A stretch of DNA of 64,000 bases from Ga0077555 sp046154645 (GCA_046154645.1 JBJXDZ010000010.1:1-64000); one strand, 5' to 3'. Shown: positions 43,089 to 52,445, counted from the first letter of the stretch. Notes: generated by a model from the sequence alone, not told the origin. Translations and numbers: made by a program.

Positions 43089-43464
43089 ACGCAAATCCCC
43101 GTCCTCACAATGCCCTGATCGGCGCCCCTGACACCGAAGGCTGTCATGCGCCGGCATCAAGGCCGAACCGGGCCGGGAGATTGGCGAAATTTGGCAATCT
43201 GCATTGCCGTGACGCAGCACATGAACATGAGGCAGCACGTACTGTGAAATTGGTTAATTTTGCCTGAAGATCGCGCGTCATCACGCCTTCCCACGACAAA
43301 TTGAATGATGATCAGTATCGTCAATCATCGATTCTTCAGGTATCTTTCAGCCATGGCATCAGGCCGGCACCGATCCTGCAGCGCAGTGGGCCGAACGCCA
43401 TGCACGGGGGTGTCGCTGCATGAGCGGCACCCTGCAACATCCGACGTGGGAGCCTCGATCCGCC
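43089..43464. other. 376-bp divergent promoter gap
   Basis: Apart from the palindrome at 43302-43327 and an AT-rich core (TTGGTTAATTTTGCC near 43250) I see no gene. It should hold the promoters of the exported protein and kinase genes. Confidence 0.4.
43302..43327. promoter_or_regulatory. Imperfect palindrome in the kinase/secreted-protein divergent region
   Basis: TGAATGATGAT (43302-43312) and ATCGTCAATCA (43317-43327) pair at 9 of 11 positions with a 4-base centre. The surrounding 43260-43330 stretch is the AT-richest part of the 376-base gap, consistent with a promoter region shared by the two divergent genes. Confidence 0.4.
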
Positions 43465-46413
43465 ATGACCAGCAGACATGAATTGCCGGCCGGCACGCAA
43501 CTCGACGGCAAATACATCATCGAGCGCGTCATCGGCGCCGGCGGCTTCGGCATCACGTATGCGGCCCATGACATCGGCCTCAATACGACCGTGGCGCTGA
43601 AAGAGTACTACCCCGCCGACTTCGGCACCCGCGACCACACCATGAGTGTGCGCCCGAAGAACGACGAAGATCGGGATCTTTTCGAGCGGCTGCGGCAAAG
43701 CTTCGTGCGCGAGGCGCGAACGCTGGCGCAGTTCAAGCATCCAGCGATCGTGCGCGTTCTCTCCGTGTTCGAGTCGCACGGCACGGCCTACATGGTGATG
43801 GAGTACGAGGAGGGCAAAAGCCTCAAATCCTGGCTGCAGAACCTTGGCCGCCTGCCGAGCCAGGCTGAACTGGACCGCATCGTGCCGGCGCTGCTCGACG
43901 CCGTCGATGTTCTGCATCAGGCCAATTTCCTGCACCGCGACATCGCCCCCGACAACATCATCCTGCGCCCCAACGGCAGCCCCGTGCTGCTCGACTTCGG
44001 CGCCGCCCGCCGCGTCATGACCGAGGCGACGAGCAATCTCACCGGCATCATCAAGCAGGGCTACTCGCCGCAGGAACAGCACGCCTCCGATGGCAAGCTG
44101 CAGGGTCCCTGGACCGATATCTACGCGCTCGGCGCCACCCTCTATCATGCTGTCACGGGCGCGCCCCCCGTCGAGGCGATGACGCGCATGCTGGAGGATA
44201 ACCTGCTGCCCGCGGTTCATGCCGCAGCCGGCAACTATCGCCACGGCTTCCTCGCCGGCATCGATGCCGCCTTGCAGATCCGGCCGAAAGATCGCCCGCA
44301 GTCGATCCCCGAGTTCAAGGAGCTGCTGCTCGGGGACGGCGTGCGCAAGCGGGACGAGGACGCCTGGCATCGCCAGCGCACGCACCTGCTGCCAGGAGGC
44401 ACGGATCAAGTTCGCACCGGCGTTGCATCCACGTCGACCGCGCCGCTTGGCGTCTTGGGTCTGGTGTCGGCACCACGGACGGACGCACTCCCCGGCTCTC
44501 CCACGACGTCGCCTGCGAGCCAGCGAACCGCCACGGGCCCCGTCAATGTCCATCCCCGCGCCAGCATGATCGGTGCGGTGCTGGTCGGCGGCATGCTGCT
44601 CACGGGCCTCGCCGGTGCCGTCAAGCTCGCGACCCGGCCCAGCGGCGAGACGGTGGTCATCAACACCACGCCGCCGATCGTGCAGCCGCCCGTTGTCCAA
44701 CCGCCGGTGACGCCGCCCGCGAAGTCCGATCCGCTCGACAAGCAACGCGACGCCATCCTGGAGGAGGCCAAGCGGCGCGCCGAGCAGGCCGAGCGTGAGC
44801 GCCTCGCCCGCGACAAGCAGGCAACCACGCCACCCGTGCAGACGCCGCCGCCGCAAACCGTGCCATTGACGCCGCCCCGCATTGACCAGGCCGAGATCGA
44901 CCGGCGACGCATCGAGCAGGCGAAGCGCAACCAGGCCGATTCCGCCTACCAGGAGGCCGTGAATTTCGCCAACGGTACGGGCGGCGTCACGCGTGACTAC
45001 AATCGGGCCCGGCCGCTGTTCGAACGTTCGGCCGCCGCCGGTAATCCGGATGCCATGAATTGGCTCGGCTGGCTCTACTTCCACGGCCGTGGCGTGACGC
45101 AGGACTACCCCAAGGCCCGCGAATGGTACGAGAAGGCGGCCGCCGCCGGCCACGCCACCGCCATGAACCAGTTGGGCTGGTTCTATCAGAACGGCCTCGG
45201 CGTGCCGACCGACTTCCCGCGCAGCATCGAGTGGTATCAACGTGCCGCCAACGCCGGCAGTGCGGTTGCCATGTTCAATCTCGGCTCGGCCTACCAGAAT
45301 GGCCGCGGCACGCCCGTCGACCTGACCCGCGCCCGCGAGTGGTATGAGATCGCCGCCGCGCAGGGTGATGCCTCGGCGATGAGCCAGCTCGGCTGGCTGC
45401 TGCAGAACGGCCTCGGCGTCCCCGTCGACTACGTCAAGGCCCGCGAATGGTACGAGAAGGCCGCCAACGCTGGTAACGCCACCGGCATGAACCAGCTCGG
45501 CTGGCTGTACCAGAACGGCCTTGGCCTCCCCCGCGATTTCGCCAAGGCGCGGGAATGGTACGAGAAGGGCGCCGCCGCCGGCAGCAACTCGAGCATGAAC
45601 CAGCTCGGCTGGCTCTATGCCAACGGCCAGGGTGTGCCCAAGGACTTCGCCAAGGCGCGCGAGTGGTACGAGAAAGCCGCTAACGCCGGCAGCGCCATCG
45701 GCATGTACAATCTCGCCAACGCCTACGAGAACGGCCAGGGCGTCCCCCGCGACTACGTGCGGGCCCGCGAATGGTACGAGAAGGCTGCCGCCGCCGGTGA
45801 CAGCGCCTCGATGAGCCAGATCGGCTGGTTGTTCCAGAACGGCTTTGGGTTGGCCGTCGACTACGGCAAGGCGCGCGAGTGGTACGAGAAGGCGGCCGCA
45901 GCCGGCAACGGTACCGCCATGAACCAACTCGGCTGGCTGCACCAGAACGCACTCGGCGTGCCGCAGAACTACCAGATCGCCCGCGAGTGGTACGAGAAGG
46001 CGGCTGCGGCAGGGAACGGTTCGGGCATGAATCAGCTCGGCTGGTTCTATGCCAACGGCCTGGGTGTGCCGAAGGACGCCGCCAAGGCCCGCGAGTGGTA
46101 TGAGCGCGCTGCCGCAGCCGGCAAGGATACCGGTATCTGGAACCTGGCCATTCAGCTCGACAACGGCGTCGGCGGATCGCCCAACTACGTCCGTGCCGCA
46201 CAGTTGCTGCTGCGCGGTGTGCGCAACCAGCACGACATCACGCTGAAGGACCTCGGCGGCGATATGGCGAACTGGAATGCGCAAACGCGGATCGAGCTCA
46301 AACGGGAGCTCCAAAAGCTCGGCCACTATCAAGGCGCCATCGACGCGGTCTGGAACGATGCCGCCCGCAGCGCCATCAACGAGGTGCGCCGCCGCGCCGC
46401 TATCGGGGGCTGA
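43465..46413 (+). CDS. Ser/Thr protein kinase with 11 Sel1 repeats and C-terminal peptidoglycan-binding-like domain
   Basis: 982 residues. Kinase domain about 14-290: GAGGFGITY loop, Lys46 in VALKEYYP, HRDIAPDN at 157-164 (the usual Lys of HRDxKxxN is Ala, as in the bacterial HRDIxPDN subgroup), DFG at 177-179, GYSPQEQH activation segment. One TM helix about 368-390, a Pro linker, a charged coiled coil (about 430-500), then 11 Sel1 units of 36 residues (515-910) and a tail ELQKLGHYQGAIDAVWNDAA resembling PG_binding_1. So the kinase is cytosolic and the repeats periplasmic. ATG 43465 is used; 43420 is possible. Confidence 0.9.
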   Translation: MTSRHELPAGTQLDGKYIIERVIGAGGFGITYAAHDIGLNTTVALKEYYPADFGTRDHTMSVRPKNDEDRDLFERLRQSFVREARTLAQFKHPAIVRVLSVFESHGTAYMVMEYEEGKSLKSWLQNLGRLPSQAELDRIVPALLDAVDVLHQANFLHRDIAPDNIILRPNGSPVLLDFGAARRVMTEATSNLTGIIKQGYSPQEQHASDGKLQGPWTDIYALGATLYHAVTGAPPVEAMTRMLEDNLLPAVHAAAGNYRHGFLAGIDAALQIRPKDRPQSIPEFKELLLGDGVRKRDEDAWHRQRTHLLPGGTDQVRTGVASTSTAPLGVLGLVSAPRTDALPGSPTTSPASQRTATGPVNVHPRASMIGAVLVGGMLLTGLAGAVKLATRPSGETVVINTTPPIVQPPVVQPPVTPPAKSDPLDKQRDAILEEAKRRAEQAERERLARDKQATTPPVQTPPPQTVPLTPPRIDQAEIDRRRIEQAKRNQADSAYQEAVNFANGTGGVTRDYNRARPLFERSAAAGNPDAMNWLGWLYFHGRGVTQDYPKAREWYEKAAAAGHATAMNQLGWFYQNGLGVPTDFPRSIEWYQRAANAGSAVAMFNLGSAYQNGRGTPVDLTRAREWYEIAAAQGDASAMSQLGWLLQNGLGVPVDYVKAREWYEKAANAGNATGMNQLGWLYQNGLGLPRDFAKAREWYEKGAAAGSNSSMNQLGWLYANGQGVPKDFAKAREWYEKAANAGSAIGMYNLANAYENGQGVPRDYVRAREWYEKAAAAGDSASMSQIGWLFQNGFGLAVDYGKAREWYEKAAAAGNGTAMNQLGWLHQNALGVPQNYQIAREWYEKAAAAGNGSGMNQLGWFYANGLGVPKDAAKAREWYERAAAAGKDTGIWNLAIQLDNGVGGSPNYVRAAQLLLRGVRNQHDITLKDLGGDMANWNAQTRIELKRELQKLGHYQGAIDAVWNDAARSAINEVRRRAAIGG
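45007..46194 (+). repeat. 11 x 108-bp in-frame Sel1 repeat array
   Basis: The DNA is strictly periodic at 108 bases. Unit 2 starts at 45115 and unit 11 at 46087, with no phase loss. The core CGCGAGTGGTACGAGAAGGC recurs nearly unchanged in most units. Units 1 and 3 are most diverged (RPLFERS, SIEWYQR). High identity implies recent duplication or gene conversion. Confidence 0.9.
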
Positions 46414-46420
46414 GGCACGC

Positions 46421-46458
46421 AAAAAATCAGGCCCCCGCAGCCTGACAGCAGGGGCCTG
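46421..46458 (-). terminator. Intrinsic terminator oriented leftward
   Basis: CAGGCCCC (46428-46435) pairs with GGGGCCTG (46451-46458); six A (46421-46426) on the plus strand give a T-tract only for minus-strand transcripts. No minus-strand gene is seen upstream of it. Confidence 0.6.
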
Positions 46459-46589
46459 TGGATCACGCCGGGGAAGTCTGGGATCGTCAGGTTGGCTCGA
46501 GCCTAGCCGCCAGGCTTTGAACTCAAACTGAATGGCCCGTTCATCCGCCATTCACGCTGGACATCACTGCGCCGCGATCCTCTGCGCAA

Positions 46590-46638
46590 ACTTTCCACGC
46601 AGGAAAGTAATCCCCGCGTCGTTCGACGGGTTTATACT
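46590..46638 (+). promoter_or_regulatory. Palindrome plus -10 box upstream of macA
   Basis: ACTTTCC-ACGCA-GGAAAGT (46590-46608) is a perfect 7-base-arm inverted repeat. TATACT (46633-46638) is a good -10; the matching -35 position (about 46610) has no consensus, so the site just upstream may bind an activator. The distance to the macA ATG is about 60 bases. Confidence 0.45.
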
Positions 46639-46696
46639 GACCCCGACGTTGAGACGACGTTGCGAGGCGACTGCGCGCCGACCGAGGCCACCTGTG

Positions 46697-48229
46697 ATGA
46701 CGAAGCATTTGACCCGTTACCTGTTCACCTTAGGGCTACCCCTTGCGCTGTTGGGCGCCGGTGGCTTCTGGATGCTTGGCAATGGCGCCAACCGTGCAGC
46801 TGGCATGGTGTACGACACGCAACCCGCCAAACGCGGCGCCATCCGCAAGCTGGTCTCGACGTCGGGTCCCGTGCGCGCACTGGTGACGGTGAGCGTCGGC
46901 TCGCAGCTCTCGGGCCAGCTGTCCGAGCTGAAGGTCGATTTCAACAGCGAGGTGAAGGAAAACGACGTCCTCGCCGTGCTCGACGACAAGACCTTCGCTG
47001 CCAAGGTTGCCCAGGCGAAGGCCGATCTCGCCATTGCCCGCGCGGCGTTAACCAACCAGGAGGCTGCCCTCAAGAAGTCCGAAGCCGTTCTGCGGCAGGC
47101 CGAGCGCGTCACCGGCCGCCAGCAGGTGCTGGCACAGAAAGGCATCACGGCCGCCGCTGCCGTCGACACCGCCACTCGTGACAGCGAGGTCGCCAAGGCC
47201 GAAATCTCCGTCGCCAAGGCCCAGATCGAAAGTGCCAAGGCTCAGATCGCGCAGCGCGAGGCGCAACTTTTGCAGGCTGAGATCGATCTCGACCGCACGC
47301 GCATCCGCTCGCCCATCAACGGCACCGTCATCTCGCGCACCATCGACATCGGCCAGACGGTGGCCGCCAGTCTGCAGGCGCCGGAGCTGTTCAAGATCGC
47401 CCAGGATCTGCGCCGCATCCGCATCGAGGCCCAAGTCAACGAGGCCGACGTCGGCGCCGTCACCGATGGCAATGTCGTCGAGTTCACGGTCGATGCCTAT
47501 CCGGAGCGCCGCTTCGAGGGCCGGGTCACGCAGGTCCGCCTCGCCGCCACCGAACTGCAGAACGTCGTCACCTACACGGTCATCATCGAGGCCGAGAACA
47601 ACGACCGCAAACTCTTCCCCGGCATGACCGCCAATGTGCGCATCGAGACCGCGCGACGCGACAATGTGCTCACCGTGCCCAACGACGCCACCCGCTTCAA
47701 GCCGCGCAACCGCACGGCGGAGCCTGCGGCTGCCGAGACCAAGGGCGGCGGTCAGGGCAACCGCAATCAGCGCATGGTCGAGCAGATCAAGGATGATCTG
47801 AAGCTCGATGATCAACAGACAGAAACGCTGCGCACCGAGCTTGCCAAGGTGTTCCAGGAAATGCGCGCCGCCCGCGAGGCGTCTGGCGCTAAGAGTGGCC
47901 AGGCTGCTGGCCCGCCGCCCGGCTTCGGAGGCGCCCCGCCCCCGCAGCAGGGTGGCGACATGGCCGGCAATCGCGCCCGCATTGCCGAGCGCATCGACCA
48001 GATCCTCGGCCCCATCCTGACCGACGCCCAGCGCCCGGCTTTCGATCGCTGGAAGCGAGGCCGCGATGCCAGCCGTCCCGCCACGCTGTGGGTGCTCAAG
48101 GCCGACGGTGACATCGAGGCCCGCAATGTTCGCCTCGGCATCGCCGACGAGACCACCACCGAGGTTCTCGGCAACGCGCTCAAGGACGGCGAGAAGATCG
48201 TCGTGCGTGCGCGGGAGCTGAAGAAATGA
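46697..48229 (+). CDS. macA: MacA-like periplasmic adaptor with Spy/LTxxQ-like insertion
   Basis: 510 residues. N-terminal membrane anchor (about 8-28), a biotinyl-lipoyl domain (KLVSTSGPVRALVTVSVGSQ), an alpha-hairpin (about 95-195), RTRIRSPINGTVISRTIDIG, a beta-barrel and VIIEAENNDRKLFPGMTANV. Between the barrel and the last strands (about 345-460) an extra helical, Gln/Arg-rich insert has LKLDDQQTETLRTEL and ILTDAQRPAFDRW, which resemble LTxxQ motifs of Spy/CpxP. It would link an MacB transporter to an outer-membrane channel. It overlaps the ATPase gene by ATGA. Confidence 0.9.
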   Translation: MTKHLTRYLFTLGLPLALLGAGGFWMLGNGANRAAGMVYDTQPAKRGAIRKLVSTSGPVRALVTVSVGSQLSGQLSELKVDFNSEVKENDVLAVLDDKTFAAKVAQAKADLAIARAALTNQEAALKKSEAVLRQAERVTGRQQVLAQKGITAAAAVDTATRDSEVAKAEISVAKAQIESAKAQIAQREAQLLQAEIDLDRTRIRSPINGTVISRTIDIGQTVAASLQAPELFKIAQDLRRIRIEAQVNEADVGAVTDGNVVEFTVDAYPERRFEGRVTQVRLAATELQNVVTYTVIIEAENNDRKLFPGMTANVRIETARRDNVLTVPNDATRFKPRNRTAEPAAAETKGGGQGNRNQRMVEQIKDDLKLDDQQTETLRTELAKVFQEMRAAREASGAKSGQAAGPPPGFGGAPPPQQGGDMAGNRARIAERIDQILGPILTDAQRPAFDRWKRGRDASRPATLWVLKADGDIEARNVRLGIADETTTEVLGNALKDGEKIVVRARELKK

Positions 48230-48987
48230 GCGCCACCACACCAACATCCGCACCAGCCAACGCGGCTGCCGACACCGCGACGCCGATCATTCGCGCCAGC
48301 AATGTCAGCAAGATCTACACCATGGGCGACCAGACGGTGCGCGCCCTCGACGGCGTTTCGTTCGAGGTCAAGAACGGCGAGTTCGTCGCCATCATGGGCC
48401 CTTCCGGCTCCGGCAAGTCGACCATGATGAACCTCATCGGCGCACTCGATGTGCCGACCACCGGCAATCTCGATATCGATGGCCGCGACATCGCCATGCT
48501 GGCGACTGACGAGCTGGCCGATCTCAGAAACCGCAAGATCGGCTTCGTCTTCCAGCAGTTCAATCTGCTCGCCCGCACCACCGCCCTCAAGCAGGTGATG
48601 CTGCCGCTGCTCTACGCCAACCCGAAGCCGGCCAATCCGGAGGCGCTCGCCGTGCGCCGCCTGCAGCAGGTGGGCCTTGGCGAACGCATGGACCATCATC
48701 CCCGGCAGCTTTCGGGCGGGCAGCAGCAGCGCGTCGCCATCGCCCGCGCCCTGGTCAACGATCCCGCCCTCATTCTCGCCGACGAGCCAACCGGGGCGCT
48801 CGACAGCAAAACGTCGGAGGAGATCCTGCAGCTCTTTTGCGAGTTGAACAGCCAAGGCATCACCATCGTCGTCGTCACCCACGAACCAGATGTGGCGGCC
48901 TACGCCAAGCGCCGCGTGCTGTTCCGCGACGGGCGCATTGTCGAGGACGTTGTGCAACCGGGCTTCCTCGGAAAGGTCGCCGCATGA
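48226..48987 (+). CDS. ABC transporter ATP-binding protein (MacB/LolD type)
   Basis: 253 residues. Walker A GPSGSGKS at 58-65, Q-loop FVFQQFNLL, signature LSGGQQQR, Walker B ALILADEPTGALD, H-loop VVTHEP. A disordered N-terminus of 20 residues precedes the domain. The ATPase and permease are separate proteins here, unlike E. coli MacB. It overlaps both neighbours by four bases, making a tightly coupled three-gene unit that exports substrate from the periplasm. Confidence 0.94.
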   Translation: MSATTPTSAPANAAADTATPIIRASNVSKIYTMGDQTVRALDGVSFEVKNGEFVAIMGPSGSGKSTMMNLIGALDVPTTGNLDIDGRDIAMLATDELADLRNRKIGFVFQQFNLLARTTALKQVMLPLLYANPKPANPEALAVRRLQQVGLGERMDHHPRQLSGGQQQRVAIARALVNDPALILADEPTGALDSKTSEEILQLFCELNSQGITIVVVTHEPDVAAYAKRRVLFRDGRIVEDVVQPGFLGKVAA

Positions 48988-50225
48988 GCCTCTTCGATTG
49001 CCTCAAAATCGCGCTCACGGCGCTGCGCGCCAACCTGCTGCGCTCGATTCTCACCACGCTCGGCATCATTATCGGCGTCGGCTCGGTGATCGTCATGGTG
49101 GCCGTCGGCTCGGGCGCCCGCAGTGAGGTCGACAAGCAGATCGCCTCGCTCGGCTCCAACATGCTGGTGGTGTTTCCCGGTTCGCAGCGCACCATGGGCC
49201 GGGCCGGTGGCGCCGGGACCACGTTGCCGCTGTCGGAAGGCGACATGCAGGCCGTGCGCGAGAAGATCCCGGGTGTGCTCTCCATCTCCGGCTATCTGCG
49301 CGGCTCGGCGCCGATCGTGCGCGGCAACACCAATTGGATCACCCAGGTCGGCGGCGTCCACGACCAGTATTTGACCGTGCGTGATTGGAAGCTGAGCCTC
49401 GGCCGCGAGTTCACGCCCGAGGACACCAAGACCGGCAATCGCGTGGCGCTGCTCGGTACCACCGTGGTCACCAAACTCTTTCCCGGCGAAGCCGATGTCG
49501 ATCCGACCGGTCAGGTCGTGCGCATCAAGAACGTGCCCTTCACCGTCGTCGGCGTGCTGGAATCGAAAGGGCAGAACAGCTTCGGCCAGGACCAGGATGA
49601 TGTCGTCATGCTGCCGATCACGGCGGCGCGTGGGCGCATCATCGGCAAGAGCCAGGTGATGAACGACCAGGTCGGCTCGATCTTCATCAAGTTCGACGAC
49701 GAGACCAATCTCGCCGAGGCGCAGGAGGGCATCGAAAGCGTGCTACGGCAGCGACGCAAGGTGCAGCCCGGTGCCGAGGACGATTTCAACGTGCGCAACC
49801 TCGCCGAGACCATGCGCGCGCGCACCGCCGCGCTCTCCACCATGAGCTGGCTGCTCGGCGCCACCTCGGCGATTTCGCTCATCGTCGGCGGCATAGGGAT
49901 CATGAACATCATGCTGGTGTCGGTGACCGAGCGCACGCGCGAAATCGGCCTGCGCATGGCGGTCGGCGGCCGGCGGCGCGATATCCTGCTGCAATTCCTG
50001 GTCGAGGCTGTGGCGCTGTGCCTGCTCGGTGGCGTCATCGGTATCCTGCTGGGCATAAGCACGGCGGCCATCGTTGCCGCGTCCGCCAATTGGCCGATCC
50101 TGATCAACGTCGAGGCCGTCGCCATGGCACTGGTGGCCGCAGCACTCACCGGCATCATCTTCGGCTTCTTTCCGGCCCGCCGCGCCGCCCACCTCAATCC
50201 CATCGACGCCTTGCGCAGCGAGTAG
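48984..50225 (+). CDS. ABC transporter permease (MacB/FtsX type)
   Basis: 413 residues. N-terminal helix (about 15-40, IALTALRANLLRSILTTLGI then IGVGSVIVMVAVGSG), a large periplasmic MacB_PCD domain (about 45-280), and three C-terminal helices with the FtsX signature GGIGIMNIMLVSVTERTREI and LRMAVGGRRRDI. FFPARRAAHLNPIDALR closes the protein as in MacB. It uses mechanotransmission rather than a pore. Part of the MacA-ATPase-permease operon. Confidence 0.93.
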   Translation: MSLFDCLKIALTALRANLLRSILTTLGIIIGVGSVIVMVAVGSGARSEVDKQIASLGSNMLVVFPGSQRTMGRAGGAGTTLPLSEGDMQAVREKIPGVLSISGYLRGSAPIVRGNTNWITQVGGVHDQYLTVRDWKLSLGREFTPEDTKTGNRVALLGTTVVTKLFPGEADVDPTGQVVRIKNVPFTVVGVLESKGQNSFGQDQDDVVMLPITAARGRIIGKSQVMNDQVGSIFIKFDDETNLAEAQEGIESVLRQRRKVQPGAEDDFNVRNLAETMRARTAALSTMSWLLGATSAISLIVGGIGIMNIMLVSVTERTREIGLRMAVGGRRRDILLQFLVEAVALCLLGGVIGILLGISTAAIVAASANWPILINVEAVAMALVAAALTGIIFGFFPARRAAHLNPIDALRSE

Positions 50226-50354
50226 GGCCGCCAAAAGACCTTCGCTGCCCCACCGTTGCCCAATTGTGACGGCACTTGGCAGGCCGAATGCGGCGCCTAG
50301 CCACTGAACGTCATCCGAGCTAGGTTGCGCGGCCTTCTGGTCAGGAGTTTTTAC

Positions 50355-52445
50355 ATGCGGCGTTATGCGATCGTGTCGACAGCCCTCAGTGTCGCGGCGC
50401 TGGTCGTGGCCTTGGCCGTCCCTGTGCGGGCGCAAGACACGGATAAGCCGCCCGTGCTCACACCCACCGCGACGCCGACCGAACCGACCGCCGCCCCGGC
50501 CCACGATGCCACGGCGCCAGCCGCCACCCCAGAGGCACCCGTCAAAGCCGCCGAAAGTTCGCCGCCGCCCACGCCCGCGCCTCCGCCCATCGTGACCGCC
50601 GCGCCTGAGCCGGCCAAGCCCGCGCCCGAAGCGACCGACAAGGCCGAGCCGCCGGCGACCGTGGCAGCGCCAGCGCCAACTCCGGCCCCCGCTCCGGAGC
50701 CCGCCAAACCAACCGTTGCCAGCGAGGCAGCACCCACCCCCGACAAGCTTGAAGCGCCGCCGCAAGTTGCAGCCCCTACGGCGCCGGCCCCCTCAGGTCT
50801 CGATATCGCCGCCGCGGTCCAAAAGCTCGGCCCCCGCAGCGGACCCGATAAGCGCGACACTGACGCCATTGTCGCCGTCTACAAGGCCCGCAACGACGCG
50901 CCGCTGTGGACCGGCGACGCCGGGCGTACGCCAGCCGCCAAGGCTATGCTCGCCGAGATGGCGCGGGCCGGCGACTATGGCCTCGAGCCGGCGCCCATCC
51001 TGAACGGCATCAAGGAAGGGCCAGCCCAAGGCGCCGCCCCTGATGTGCTGGCTGCCGAGGAAGTGCGTATCGCGCTGGCCATACTTCGCTATGCCCGCCA
51101 CGCCCGCGGCGGCCGCATCGATCCGGGATCACTGACCAAGTTCATCGACCGCCAGCCGCGTCTCTATGACCCAGCCAGCGTCCTCGAGCAGATTGCCAGC
51201 GCTAACGATCCTGCCGCGTACCTGCGCCAGTTGCACCCGCAGCATGCCCAATTCGAGAAGCTGCGGCAGAAATACCTGACGATGCGCAAGAGCAATGTTC
51301 AGGCGGCCAACTTGGCCCCGGTTCCCGATGGCCCCCGCATTCAGCCGGGCGCCACCCACCCGCACGTCGCCCTGGTGCGCGCGCGCCTCGGCATTGCCGC
51401 GCCAAAACCGGACGGCAGCGCCCCCGCCAACGACAATCTCTACGACCAGGGACTCGTCAAGGCCGTGCAAGACTTCCAGATCGCCCGTGGATTGAAACCC
51501 GCCGACGGCTCGATCGGCAACGGCACCCGGCAGGCACTCAACACCGTCGCCCAGGGCAATCCCAAGAAGGTGCTCGCCAACATGGAGCAGTGGCGCTGGA
51601 TGCCGGACAATCTCGGCAGCTTCTACGTCTGGGTCAACATCCCCGAATACACCCTGCGCGTGGTCAGCAACGGCCAGGTCATCCACAGCGAGCGCGTTGT
51701 TGTCGGCAAGACTGACACCCAGACGCCGGTCTTCTCCGACGAGATGGAGCAGGTGATCTTCCACCCGTTCTGGGGCGTTCCGGACGGTATCAAGTCCAAT
51801 GAGATCCAGCCGGCCCTGGCCCGCGGGCAGTATGCCGTCCTGGCCAAGCACAATCTGCGCATCGCATCAGGCAACCGGGACATCGATCCCGCCTCCGTCG
51901 ACTGGAGAACCGCGGATCTCCGCCGCTTCCACGTCTACCAACCCCCGGGGAACGACAACGTGCTCGGCGTCGTGAAATTCCGCTTCCCCAACAAGCACGA
52001 CGTCTACATGCATGACACGCCGACCAAGGGCCTGTTCAATACCTCCGTGCGCACCTACAGCCACGGCTGCATGCGCGTGCAGAATCCCGTCCGCCTCGCC
52101 GAGATCGTGCTCGCCGAGGACAAGAAGATGGCAACCGACAAAGTTCGCTCGCTCGCCGCTGTCGGCGCGCCCGCCAACAACCAGATCAACCTCACGCGCA
52201 AGATCCCCGTGCACGTCACCTACTTCACGGCGAGCGTCGAGGATGACGGCAAGGCGCGCTATTTTCCTGATGTCTACGGCCATGAAAACCGCATCAACCT
52301 GGCGCTCGAGGGCAAGGCGCACCTGATCGCCAAGGTCAACGAGCCCAAGGGCCCCGTCCGCGCCGAGCCGGTGGCCAGCCTGTTCGAAGCCGCGCAGAAA
52401 TCCGGTCCCCGCGACTGGGTGCGCAACGCCTTTACCAACAACTGA
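50355..52445 (+). CDS. L,D-transpeptidase (YcbB-like)
   Basis: 696 residues. Signal peptide (cleavage after VRAQ near 28), a 120-residue Pro/Ala/Glu-rich spacer that may cross the periplasm, a YcbB scaffold, a peptidoglycan-binding domain (VKAVQDFQIARGLKPADGSI), and the YkuD domain with the catalytic His570-Gly-Cys572 in YSHGCMRVQNP. It forms 3-3 crosslinks in peptidoglycan. AGGAG at 50343-50347 decides the ATG at 50355. Single gene. Confidence 0.93.
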   Translation: MRRYAIVSTALSVAALVVALAVPVRAQDTDKPPVLTPTATPTEPTAAPAHDATAPAATPEAPVKAAESSPPPTPAPPPIVTAAPEPAKPAPEATDKAEPPATVAAPAPTPAPAPEPAKPTVASEAAPTPDKLEAPPQVAAPTAPAPSGLDIAAAVQKLGPRSGPDKRDTDAIVAVYKARNDAPLWTGDAGRTPAAKAMLAEMARAGDYGLEPAPILNGIKEGPAQGAAPDVLAAEEVRIALAILRYARHARGGRIDPGSLTKFIDRQPRLYDPASVLEQIASANDPAAYLRQLHPQHAQFEKLRQKYLTMRKSNVQAANLAPVPDGPRIQPGATHPHVALVRARLGIAAPKPDGSAPANDNLYDQGLVKAVQDFQIARGLKPADGSIGNGTRQALNTVAQGNPKKVLANMEQWRWMPDNLGSFYVWVNIPEYTLRVVSNGQVIHSERVVVGKTDTQTPVFSDEMEQVIFHPFWGVPDGIKSNEIQPALARGQYAVLAKHNLRIASGNRDIDPASVDWRTADLRRFHVYQPPGNDNVLGVVKFRFPNKHDVYMHDTPTKGLFNTSVRTYSHGCMRVQNPVRLAEIVLAEDKKMATDKVRSLAAVGAPANNQINLTRKIPVHVTYFTASVEDDGKARYFPDVYGHENRINLALEGKAHLIAKVNEPKGPVRAEPVASLFEAAQKSGPRDWVRNAFTNN

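Noticed and set aside
43336..46551. 1071-codon leftward open frame across the kinase gene
   Set aside because: It mirrors the kinase and Sel1 repeats. Its low-complexity repeats come from the 108-base periodicity on the other strand; the kinase motifs on the plus strand are decisive.
46602..46622. EcfG-type stress promoter (GGAAC-N16/17-CGTT) upstream of macA
   Set aside because: GGAAAG and CGTT are only 13 bases apart.
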